The notes below the pieces were generated by a model that saw only the letters and a list, made by a program, of their open reading frames with translations, was not told the DNA's origin and made no database searches. Source: an uncultured Flavobacteriia bacterium (GTDB lineage Bacteria; Bacteroidota; Bacteroidia; Flavobacteriales_D; Crocinitomicaceae). From it: 7,223 nucleotides of DNA. This document shows, in pieces, positions 1-6,243 of this stretch (positions are counted from its first letter, which is position 1; each line of letters starts with the position of its first letter). The stretch covers positions 1 to 7,223 of the forward strand of contig CALJTX010000014.1 in NCBI GenBank assembly GCA_937975705.1. The letters are read 5' to 3'. A program made the position numbers and the translations under genes.

Positions 1-1
1 A

Positions 2-535
2 ATTTTATTTCTTTCGCTTTCCGCAGATTATCTGTGTCAGGGGCTGGCTACCGATATGCTCAGGCTCGGTTCGTATGTATCTGATGAGGTGAAGCGTCGA
101 GAACTCATTACCGTTCGCACAAATGGCCTGACTCTAAAATCAAAGGCTTTGGCTGTGTTAATTGCTTTTCAAAGTGACTGTATTGAACTATACGCCGACG
201 ATCGACTTTCTCATTTTACGATGTTATTGGATACAGAAAATCAACAGTTGCGCATCTTTTTTGAGGAGGGTATTCCAGAACAAAAGGCAGCTTTATGCGG
301 TGTGTATTTTCATGGTGACAAGCGCATGCCATATTTGATTTACTCAAACAACGGCACTCATGATTTTTTTCAAGCGTCTCAAGATGTGGTAGTTATTCAG
401 TACTTCAAGTTATACAATGTGGAAAATGAAGATATTTCGAATCAAATACAACTCATAGACGAAAGAAAAATACATACCGGAACATTTTCCGAAAACAACC
501 TGGAATTAAACTATTACATTGAGTCATGTTATTGA
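2..535 (+). CDS. 5'-truncated hypothetical protein
   Basis: I do not recognise this protein. The reading frame is open from base 2 to the TGA at 533-535. The only in-frame ATG is at 56, but the 18 codons before it read like ordinary coding sequence, and the start-associated element found at downstream genes is absent here. I therefore favour a start to the left of the window; if ATG 56 is the start, the protein has 159 residues. The visible product is soluble, rich in beta-prone hydrophobic stretches and acidic residues, with no signal peptide or membrane segment. A central part around bases 190-330 contains HFTMLLDTENQQLRIFFEEG. It lies 33 bases upstream of a small membrane-protein gene and heads a run of small A/T-rich genes. 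An immunity-type or other accessory role is possible from context only. That the frame is coding is fairly secure; the function is unknown. Confidence 0.65.
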   Translation: MLFLSLSADYLCQGLATDMLRLGSYVSDEVKRRELITVRTNGLTLKSKALAVLIAFQSDCIELYADDRLSHFTMLLDTENQQLRIFFEEGIPEQKAALCGVYFHGDKRMPYLIYSNNGTHDFFQASQDVVVIQYFKLYNVENEDISNQIQLIDERKIHTGTFSENNLELNYYIESCY

Positions 536-548
536 GGGTCTTCTTAAT

Positions 549-575
549 AAATTATTAGCTTTATATAAATGACAT
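549..575 (+). repeat. Start-spanning 27-base repeat, copy 1
   Basis: This copy matches 1460-1486 at 25 of 27 positions. It contains the 10-base perfect palindrome TTTATATAAA (560-569), and its last A is the first base of the start codon of the next gene. The segment TAGCTTTA (556-563) resembles the Bacteroidota -7 motif TAnnTTTG with a final A. An ATTG at 531-534, 21 bases upstream, is a possible -33 partner. If it acts as a promoter, transcription would begin at or next to the ATG, giving a leaderless message. Confidence 0.6.
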
Positions 576-1063
576 TCCTTAAGAACTCAAACAGATACGT
601 TGTTTCTTTATCAGTGATAAATCTTGTTTTATTGCTGATGTATGCAGGTTTTGTGAGATTTAGAATTGAAAATCTGATGCAAATCATGCACAAGTACAAT
701 GAGCCATTTAGTATTGCTTACCTGATCAAATGGCTCGGTCATGAGCTGGTCATCTCCCTATTGGGCTTGCTTTCATTGTTTGGGCTCTTGTTTTGGAGAA
801 AGCGTGAGCTATTTTTCTTTTTGACGCTCTCTTATTTTGCTACGGTCCTGACAATTGTGGTTTTAGCACCCTCGTTGAGCGCCATGTATTTTGTTAAACT
901 CATTTTGTGTTTGGCAGCCCTCTGGATAATTATCTTTAAAGATGTTTATGCGGTGTATGCAAACAAGCCGTTCTTGAAGTTGATATTCCTATTTTGTGGT
1001 GTCATCATTTATACCATGTGGCTATTTCTATCGGTGTTATATCACTTTGGTAATGGCAGTTAG
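569..1063 (+). CDS. Small multi-pass membrane protein, unknown function
   Basis: A 164-residue, strongly hydrophobic protein that I cannot assign to a family. Five likely membrane helices fall at about residues 10-29, 56-76, 80-100, 105-124 and 135-158. A basic turn, WRKRE, at 76-80 separates the second and third helices. A polar loop of about 25 residues (30-55) follows the first helix. No catalytic or metal-binding motif is evident. It should sit in the inner membrane. The start is the ATG inside the repeated element at 549-575, and there is no Shine-Dalgarno sequence. The gene is A/T-rich like its left-hand neighbours and lies 25 bases before a small acidic protein gene on the same strand. 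It could be an immunity protein to a membrane-acting toxin or an unrelated membrane protein; the sequence does not decide between these. Confidence 0.75.
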   Translation: MTFLKNSNRYVVSLSVINLVLLLMYAGFVRFRIENLMQIMHKYNEPFSIAYLIKWLGHELVISLLGLLSLFGLLFWRKRELFFFLTLSYFATVLTIVVLAPSLSAMYFVKLILCLAALWIIIFKDVYAVYANKPFLKLIFLFCGVIIYTMWLFLSVLYHFGNGS

Positions 1064-1088
1064 CTTTACTCAAATTGCGTTTTAAATA

Positions 1089-1454
1089 ATGAACAGTTCT
1101 TACATTCTCAAAATACATACTGACAAGCAAAATTTTAATTTGTTGAACGATTTATTCGAATACACAACAAGTTCAAAAGAGGCAGTTTGGGAGTATGGCC
1201 TAGAAGAAGATGCAGCGGGCTTCGCAAATACGCTTTGCCATTTTATCGATTTATTGGAGTCTAAGCAGCAGCAATTGGTTCAACATGGATTTGATTTTGA
1301 TGAGGTATCGATTTGGTATTTGTATGAATACAGCGGCCAATGCAATATGGAATTTGAACCACAAGATTTAAAAAGACTAGGCAATTTAGGTGTCAGGTTG
1401 TGCATCAGTTGTTGGGAGGGAGAAAAGGAGAAATTTATGGTTGAAGGATTATAA
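1089..1454 (+). CDS. Small acidic protein, DUF4279-like
   Basis: A 121-residue cytoplasmic protein with no signal peptide or membrane segment. The architecture is a beta strand (SYILKIH, residues 4-10), a helix, a W-containing segment (34-36), a long amphipathic helix of about residues 44-66 (FANTLCHFIDLLESKQQQL), a strand VSIWYLY (73-79), and a C-terminal helix plus strand, DLKRLGNLGVRLCISCW (93-109). This order, especially a final 'LkrLgnLgv.l.i..' helix-strand, resembles DUF4279 proteins. That family is often found as small accessory genes, and I recall immunity-like contexts for it. The match is from memory and the N-terminal half is divergent, so treat it as tentative. The start at ATG 1089 follows an A/T-rich stretch without a Shine-Dalgarno. 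A TTAGCTTTA at 1060-1068 echoes the repeated element seen upstream of other genes here. Confidence 0.7.
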   Translation: MNSSYILKIHTDKQNFNLLNDLFEYTTSSKEAVWEYGLEEDAAGFANTLCHFIDLLESKQQQLVQHGFDFDEVSIWYLYEYSGQCNMEFEPQDLKRLGNLGVRLCISCWEGEKEKFMVEGL

Positions 1455-1459
1455 AATAC

Positions 1460-1486
1460 AAATCATTAGTTTTATATAAATGACAT
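1460..1486 (+). repeat. Start-spanning 27-base repeat, copy 2
   Basis: This is the second copy of the element at 549-575, with two differences in 27 bases. The palindrome TTTATATAAA occupies 1471-1480 and again runs into the ATG of the following gene (1480-1482). Both genes therefore start ATGACAT, although the proteins diverge immediately afterwards. The -7-like segment is TAGTTTTA (1467-1474). A TTG at 1441-1443 is a weak -33 candidate with a 23-base spacer. A shortened relative, TTTATAAATG, stands at the start of the next gene (1701-1710). Confidence 0.6.
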
Positions 1487-1692
1487 CAAAAATTAACCTT
1501 CTCGATCTCCTTGGTCAGTTTGCGTGGTTTACCATGTGGTGCATGCCGTTTTTAATGGCTATACTGTTTTGGCGCTGGATGGGTAGGAATAAAGTACTTG
1601 GTGTGGTTTTAGGAATCCTGATTGGTAGTTTCTTTTCGATGATCCTTTATGCGATAAGTATGAATATCGTATTTCGGGATTTTAAATTTTGA
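1480..1692 (+). CDS. 70-residue two-helix membrane protein
   Basis: A short hydrophobic protein with two predicted membrane helices, at about residues 13-33 and 38-61. They are joined by a short basic turn, RWMGRNK (32-38), which suggests both ends face the periplasm and the turn the cytoplasm. The second helix is glycine-rich (GVVLGILIGS, 41-50). I recognise no family. The start lies inside the repeated element at 1460-1486. That shared start context, the in-series position 25 bases after the preceding gene and 15 bases before the next, and the clean two-helix pattern are the reasons to accept such a short ORF. The function is unknown; a small accessory or immunity-type membrane protein is one possibility from context. 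Confidence 0.62.
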   Translation: MTSKINLLDLLGQFAWFTMWCMPFLMAILFWRWMGRNKVLGVVLGILIGSFFSMILYAISMNIVFRDFKF

Positions 1693-1707
1693 GCAGATAC
1701 TTTATAA

Positions 1708-2274
1708 ATGCAAAAACTAGACAAGAAATTCAAGATCATCGACCATTACGACGATTATCAACGCTATTTGGATCCAGACAAGCGTAGCGAGCTGTCTTGG
1801 TTTGGATATTGTTTGCAGTGCGCAGCTCAGCCTGATATTGCTACCCAAATAGAGTTACTGACGCGCGTTGTGTCGGCTCAAATTACGCATTTGAATGCTC
1901 CAAATTGGATAATAAAGCACGATGACAAGGATTTTCCCTGGATTCAAAATGAAGCTATCCATAATGCATTGCTGCAGCAATTCAAGGAGCTTTTAGAAGG
2001 CAATGGCATTGCAGCGAATGAAGTTGGCCCACTTGTGGTCAGTCAGAAAGAACTTTGTACAGTTTTAAAGGAATTGATTTATTATCCTCAAAATTTATCC
2101 TACAAAAATATTGACCTCATTCCTGTTGGGTCGGAGGTCGTTATCAAGTTTACACACCACCTAGACATTCAACTCATTAGCAGAAATAAAGTAATTTTAG
2201 AGGAGCTCCTTCAATTTGCCAAGGGAGTGGAAGGTCTTACTTACATGGAATTAAAAGATGAACAAACTTTTTGA
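1708..2274 (+). CDS. Hypothetical soluble protein of 188 residues
   Basis: I do not recognise this protein. It has 188 residues, no signal peptide and no membrane segment. The N-terminal two thirds is mostly helical, with a motif DHYDDYQRYLDPD at residues 12-24, a W-containing patch NAPNWIIKHDD (63-73), and FPWIQNEAIH (76-85). The last 60 residues look beta-rich (IDLIPVGSEVVIKFTHHLDI at 135-154) and end in a helix. The start at ATG 1708 is preceded by TTTATAAATG, a shortened version of the repeated start element. It follows the two-helix membrane gene by 15 bases, and its last 17 bases overlap a 36-codon ORF in another frame. The A/T-rich composition matches the other small genes here. It could be an immunity-type protein, but I see no diagnostic motif. 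Confidence 0.78.
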   Translation: MQKLDKKFKIIDHYDDYQRYLDPDKRSELSWFGYCLQCAAQPDIATQIELLTRVVSAQITHLNAPNWIIKHDDKDFPWIQNEAIHNALLQQFKELLEGNGIAANEVGPLVVSQKELCTVLKELIYYPQNLSYKNIDLIPVGSEVVIKFTHHLDIQLISRNKVILEELLQFAKGVEGLTYMELKDEQTF

Positions 2275-2368
2275 ACTTATTTTCTGGCTAAATATGGCTC
2301 AGGTATTTCAGGCCAATGACATCAAGTCTTACGATGAAATTGTTGGGGGAGAGGAGCTAGTCGATTAA
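2258..2368 (+). CDS. Possible 36-residue ORF, perhaps a gene remnant
   Basis: The ORF runs from ATG 2258-2260 to TAA 2366-2368 and encodes 36 residues: a hydrophobic N-terminal half (NKLFELIFWLN, residues 2-12) and an acidic C-terminal end (SYDEIVGGEELVD). It begins inside the last codons of the 188-residue protein, a 17-base overlap in a different frame. It fills most of the gap before the VWA gene. No ribosome-binding signal or start element is present. It may be a translationally coupled small protein, a decayed fragment of a longer cassette gene, or chance. Nothing in the sequence assigns a function. Confidence 0.25.
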   Translation: MNKLFELIFWLNMAQVFQANDIKSYDEIVGGEELVD

Positions 2369-2410
2369 ACATTTCCTCCCAACTCTTGTTACAATTTTAA
2401 ATCTCCACAC

Positions 2411-3520
2411 ATGCGCAAAAGCGGTTATGTATTCACGCCTTATCAAGCACCAGAGCTCTCTGATTTCGAGCGCTTGTTTGATATTTTTAGCGAACTCATT
2501 GTGCATACTTCGGGCGATGTAGATGAAGCGCTGGAGTGGCTCAATGTCTTGGATAAGGAATACAGCCTGACCAACGACAAATACACCATGGACGACTTCA
2601 TCGAGGACCTCAAGAAAAAGGGGTATTTGCGCGAAGAAATCTTACCAGACGGCAAGGGCCAGATGAGCGTAACGGCCAAGACCGAACGCATATTGCGCAA
2701 AAATGCGATGGAGCAAATCTTTGGGAATATCCGCAAGAGTGGGCGAGGGCAGCACAAATCCAAAAAGAGTGGGTTAGGAGACGAAGCAACCGGCGAATTC
2801 AGAGATTTTCAGTTTGGCGATGCGCTCGAAAACATTTCGATTACAGAGAGCCTGAAAAACGCGCAGATCAATCACGGCGTAGGGGAGTTCCGGCTGACCG
2901 AACAAGACTTAGTGGTCGAGGATACCCACCACCAATCGCAGATGAGTACGGTACTCATGATCGATATTAGTCACAGCATGATCCTCTACGGCGAAGACCG
3001 CATTACGCCTGCCAAAAAAGTAGCCATGGCGCTGGCAGAGCTCATTACCACGAGTTATCCGAAAGATACCCTAGACGTGATTGTCTTTGGCAACGACGCT
3101 TGGCCAATTAGCATCAAAGATTTGCCGTATTTGAACGTTGGGCCTTACCACACCAATACGGTTGCAGGCCTGGAGCTCGCTATGGATATCTTGCGCAGAA
3201 AACGCAATACCAACAAGCAAATTTTCATGATCACCGACGGCAAGCCGAGTTGTTTGCGCTTGCCAGATGGGCAGTATTACAAAAACAGCAATGGCCTAGA
3301 TGATTACATCGTAGACAAATGCTACACCATGGCGGCGCAAGCCCGCAAAATGCACATCCCCATCACCACCTTCATGATTGCCCAAGATCCGTATTTGCAG
3401 CATTTTGTGGACGAATTCACGAAGTCCAACAAAGGGAAAGCCTTTTTTACCGGATTGAAAGGCTTAGGTGAAATGATTTTCCACGACTACGAAACCAATC
3501 GTAAAAAACGAATGAACTGA
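2411..3520 (+). CDS. VWA-domain protein, partner of a MoxR-type ATPase
   Basis: A 369-residue cytoplasmic protein with a C-terminal von Willebrand factor A domain (about residues 177-360). The metal-ion-dependent adhesion site looks intact: DISHS at 185-189 gives D-x-S-x-S, a threonine lies at about 250 in HTNTVAG, and the aspartate of ITDGKP is residue 276. The N-terminal half (1-170) is helical and charged, with a basic, glycine-rich linker at 108-122. There is no signal peptide or membrane helix, unlike BatA/BatB-type VWA proteins. In known pairs such as BchD/BchI and CobT/CobS, the VWA subunit binds a substrate through its bound metal while the AAA+ partner supplies ATP-driven work; that role is inferred here from the family. 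The stop is one base before the ATPase start, so the two are surely co-translated. The G+C is visibly higher than in the genes to the left. I chose ATG 2411 because the protein begins cleanly there and a stop-rich region precedes it. Confidence 0.88.
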   Translation: MRKSGYVFTPYQAPELSDFERLFDIFSELIVHTSGDVDEALEWLNVLDKEYSLTNDKYTMDDFIEDLKKKGYLREEILPDGKGQMSVTAKTERILRKNAMEQIFGNIRKSGRGQHKSKKSGLGDEATGEFRDFQFGDALENISITESLKNAQINHGVGEFRLTEQDLVVEDTHHQSQMSTVLMIDISHSMILYGEDRITPAKKVAMALAELITTSYPKDTLDVIVFGNDAWPISIKDLPYLNVGPYHTNTVAGLELAMDILRRKRNTNKQIFMITDGKPSCLRLPDGQYYKNSNGLDDYIVDKCYTMAAQARKMHIPITTFMIAQDPYLQHFVDEFTKSNKGKAFFTGLKGLGEMIFHDYETNRKKRMN

Positions 3521-3521
3521 T

Positions 3522-4985
3522 ATGATAGACACCAACATCCATACGCTCGGCGCTTTAAAAGCGGCAGGCTACACGTCCAAAAGCATCAAAACCGAACTCC
3601 GCGACAACCTCATTGCGGCACTCAAAGCCGGTAAGCCAAGTTTTCCGTCGATGCACGGCTATGAGCATACCGTGGTTCCGCAACTCGAGCGCGCCATTCT
3701 CTCCAAGCACAATATCAACTTGCTGGGCTTGCGCGGCCAAGGCAAAACGCGCATTGCGCGGCTCATGATCCATTTGCTAGATGAGTACATCCCGGTGGTG
3801 GCGGGCAGCGAAATCAACGACGACCCGTTGGCGCCCATTAGCCGTTACGCCAAAGACCTCATTGCCGAACACGCCGACAACACACCCATTACTTGGCTTC
3901 ATCGCTCTGAGCGCTTCTACGAAAAACTCGCCACACCAGACGTCACGATCGCCGATCTCATTGGTGACATCGACCCTATTAAAGCAGCTAACCTCAAGCT
4001 CAATTACGCCGACGAACGTGTGTTGCACTTCGGCATGATACCCCGTGCGCACCGTTGTTTGTTTGTCATCAATGAGTTGCCAGACCTTCAAGCACGTATT
4101 CAAGTAGCGCTATTTAACATATTGGAAGAAGGTGACATACAAATTCGTGGCTTCAAGTTGCGCTTGCCTTTAGACCTCCAGTTTATTTTTACGGCCAACC
4201 CCGAAGACTACACCAACCGCGGCAGCATCGTGACGCCACTCAAAGACCGCATTGGTTCTCAAATTCTGACGCACTACGCCGCCGACGTAAAGACCGCCAA
4301 GCAAATTACCGCCCAAGAAGCCCAAAAACTAGAAAACCGCATTTGCGAGGTGCACGTCCCCGAATTGGCCAAAGATATCTTAGAGCAAATTGCTTTTGAA
4401 GCGCGCAACAGCGAATACGTCGATGCCAAAAGTGGCGTGAGCGCGCGCATGAGCATCACCGCCTACGAAAACCTCATCAGCACTGCCGAGCGCCGCGCCT
4501 TGCTCAACAACGAGCAAAGTACGACCGTTCGCTTCTCCGACCTCATGGGCATGATTCCATCAATCACCGGTAAGGTAGAGTTGGTCTATGAAGGCGAGCA
4601 AGAAGGCTCTTCTTTTGTGGCCAATCAGCTCATTAGCGAGGCCACCAAAACGCTCTTTTTGACTTATTTTCCGAAAATCGAAAAACTCAAAAAAGCAGAT
4701 CAGGTCACGCCCTATGATGGCGTAGTTGAATGGTTTACCCAAAACAACGCCCTCGAAATCGCCGACGAAACAGATGAGCAAACTTACTTGCAAGCACTGC
4801 AAGCCATTGAGCCCCTCAAAGCATTGATCGAGCGCTACCAACCGCGTGTGGCTTCAGAAGATCTTCCTTTTCTAATGGAGTTCGTACTCTGGGCTTTGGT
4901 AGAGTTCAAGCGCTTGTCTAAGCAAAAAACTGCCAACGGCATGTCTTTCAATGACCTATACGATAGTTTGTTGAAGGGGATTTAA
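3522..4985 (+). CDS. MoxR / magnesium-chelatase-I-like AAA+ ATPase
   Basis: A 487-residue AAA+ ATPase of the MoxR/ChlI clade. The Walker A motif is GLRGQGKT at residues 69-76. The Walker B strand is CLFVINEL at 179-186, with Asn184 where most AAA+ proteins carry Asp and with Glu185 kept. Sensor 1 is FTANPEDYTNRG (223-234), with Asn226 as its polar residue. KDRIG (241-245) offers a likely arginine finger, and GVSARMS (305-311) a likely sensor 2 arginine. An insert of about 100 residues lies between Walker A and Walker B (90-175). The C-terminal part (350-487) is helical and family-specific. It should form a hexameric ring that acts on a complex or cofactor together with the VWA protein encoded one base upstream. 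Annotation pipelines often name it magnesium chelatase, but no large porphyrin-binding subunit is present here, so a remodelling or chaperone role is at least as likely. The target is unknown. Confidence 0.88.
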   Translation: MIDTNIHTLGALKAAGYTSKSIKTELRDNLIAALKAGKPSFPSMHGYEHTVVPQLERAILSKHNINLLGLRGQGKTRIARLMIHLLDEYIPVVAGSEINDDPLAPISRYAKDLIAEHADNTPITWLHRSERFYEKLATPDVTIADLIGDIDPIKAANLKLNYADERVLHFGMIPRAHRCLFVINELPDLQARIQVALFNILEEGDIQIRGFKLRLPLDLQFIFTANPEDYTNRGSIVTPLKDRIGSQILTHYAADVKTAKQITAQEAQKLENRICEVHVPELAKDILEQIAFEARNSEYVDAKSGVSARMSITAYENLISTAERRALLNNEQSTTVRFSDLMGMIPSITGKVELVYEGEQEGSSFVANQLISEATKTLFLTYFPKIEKLKKADQVTPYDGVVEWFTQNNALEIADETDEQTYLQALQAIEPLKALIERYQPRVASEDLPFLMEFVLWALVEFKRLSKQKTANGMSFNDLYDSLLKGI

Positions 4986-5009
4986 TTACCTCTTAGTTTT
5001 GTATTTTTG
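4971..5009 (+). promoter_or_regulatory. queA promoter with two adjacent -7 motifs
   Basis: Two perfect matches to the Bacteroidota -7 consensus TAnnTTTG lie end to end: TAGTTTTG (4994-5001) and TATTTTTG (5002-5009). The second is followed by GC, as is common in this phylum. A TTG at 4971-4973, inside the last codons of the upstream ATPase gene, stands 20 bases before the first motif and is a fitting -33 element; no comparably spaced -33 serves the second. Initiation about 5-7 bases downstream would give a leader of roughly 6-18 bases. The reading of these as promoters is inference from consensus. Confidence 0.6.
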
Positions 5010-5022
5010 CCGCCAAATTGAG

Positions 5023-6243
5023 ATGATGAGTGGAACAAAAATAGAAGACTTTTCTTATCTACTGCCAGATGAGCGCATTGCACGTTTTCCGGTCACGCCG
5101 CGTCACAATAGCAAGTTATTGGTTTATCAAAACGGCACTATCTCAGACGATCGCTACATCAACCTTGCTGCGCATTTGCCTGCTAAGGCTTTATTGCTGC
5201 TCAATAACAGTAAGGTAATTGAAGCGCGCCTGCATTTCAAAAAGAGCACCGGAGGGCTAGTAGAAGTTTTTTGTTTGGAGCACAGCGAAATTTACCCTGA
5301 TGTCAGTAGCGCTATGCAGCAAAAAGGAAGCGTCGAATGGATTTGTCAGATTGGCGGTGCTAAAAAATGGAAAGCGGGTTCAGTAGAACTTAAGTTTGAC
5401 AACAAAGGCGCTACCCACACGCTTTATGCACAACAAATACAACGCTTGGACTCCGGATTTAAAATTCATTTTCACTGGACCGACCCCCAGCTTTGTTTTG
5501 CTGAAATCTTGCATATTGCTGGCAAAATTCCCTTGCCACCTTACCTGAATCGAGAGGCCGAAGAGAGCGACAAAAGCAGTTACCAGACTGTCTATGCAAA
5601 AGAAGATGGTTCTGTTGCAGCGCCCACCGCAGGCCTTCACCTCACAGAAACTGTCTTTGAACAACTCGCCGCCAAAAATATCCAAACTGCAACGCTCACA
5701 CTACACGTGGGCGCAGGTACCTTTAAACCAGTCAAGACCGAAACAGCCGAAGCACACGACATGCACGCCGAGTTTATTGAGGTGCGTCAAGAACTGCTAG
5801 ACATATTGCTTCAAAAACCAAAGCAGACGCGAATAGCAGTGGGTACAACCTCATTGCGTACCTTAGAAAGTATTTACTGGATGGGCGTGAAGCTTTTGGA
5901 AGATAAACAGCTTACACTCAAGAATTGTGCACTCCAGCAATTCGAAGCCTATACCTTGCCGCAAGATGTTGCTTTCGCCGATGCCATTCAAGCGGTATTG
6001 GCACAGCTCAAGCGCGAGCAAACCGATCAATTCTTGACCAAAACCAGCTTAATGATCAAGCCGGGTTACCGCATCCGCAGCGTAGATGCCATCCTGACCA
6101 ATTTTCATCAGCCACGTTCCACATTGCTGCTTTTGATCCATGCGTTTGTTGGTCAAGATTGGAAAAATATCTACAATTACGCCCTAGCCAACGACTACCG
6201 CTTCTTGAGCTATGGCGATGGGAGTTTGTTGTGGTTGAACTGA
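5023..6243 (+). CDS. queA: S-adenosylmethionine:tRNA ribosyltransferase-isomerase QueA
   Basis: QueA transfers and isomerises the ribosyl group of S-adenosylmethionine onto preQ1 at the wobble position (34) of tRNAs with GUN anticodons, making epoxyqueuosine, the penultimate step of queuosine synthesis in the cytoplasm. Hallmarks, numbered from ATG 5023 (406 residues), are LPDERIARFP (14-23), IPLPPY (169-174), YQTVYA (187-192), GSVAAPTAGLH (196-206), LHVGAGTFKPV (227-237), TTSLRTLES (275-283), LTNFHQPRSTLL (358-369) and YRFLSYGDG (392-400). It is about 50 residues longer than the 356-residue E. coli enzyme. Most of the excess lies between TTSLRTLES and MIKPGYRI (about 290-343), with a smaller insert near 88-103. 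All conserved blocks are intact. The start could be ATG 5023 or 5026. The upstream in-frame TTG at 4999 lies inside the promoter motifs and is not credible. No other queuosine gene is in the window, and the enzyme has no evident tie to the VWA/ATPase pair. Confidence 0.95.
   Translation: MMSGTKIEDFSYLLPDERIARFPVTPRHNSKLLVYQNGTISDDRYINLAAHLPAKALLLLNNSKVIEARLHFKKSTGGLVEVFCLEHSEIYPDVSSAMQQKGSVEWICQIGGAKKWKAGSVELKFDNKGATHTLYAQQIQRLDSGFKIHFHWTDPQLCFAEILHIAGKIPLPPYLNREAEESDKSSYQTVYAKEDGSVAAPTAGLHLTETVFEQLAAKNIQTATLTLHVGAGTFKPVKTETAEAHDMHAEFIEVRQELLDILLQKPKQTRIAVGTTSLRTLESIYWMGVKLLEDKQLTLKNCALQQFEAYTLPQDVAFADAIQAVLAQLKREQTDQFLTKTSLMIKPGYRIRSVDAILTNFHQPRSTLLLLIHAFVGQDWKNIYNYALANDYRFLSYGDGSLLWLN

Noticed and set aside
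2371..2410. Promoter in front of the VWA gene (ACAATTTTAAAT)
   Set aside because: No match to TAnnTTTG with a properly spaced -33 element could be found, so no call is made.
2443..2763. Minus-strand open frame opposite the VWA gene
   Set aside because: Its serine- and leucine-rich composition is typical of an antisense shadow, and the VWA frame is the real one.
3555..4103. Minus-strand open frames opposite the ATPase gene, and a plus-strand frame at 3781-4038
   Set aside because: The ATPase frame carries clear family motifs throughout. The others are low-complexity shadows expected in G+C-rich coding sequence and have no recognisable domains.
4274..4841. Two further minus-strand open frames opposite the ATPase C-terminal half
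   Set aside because: They lie wholly inside the conserved ATPase gene and have no start signals or domain content.
4999..5022. TTG start extending QueA by eight residues
   Set aside because: These bases form the -7 promoter motifs, and the extension does not resemble the QueA N-terminus.
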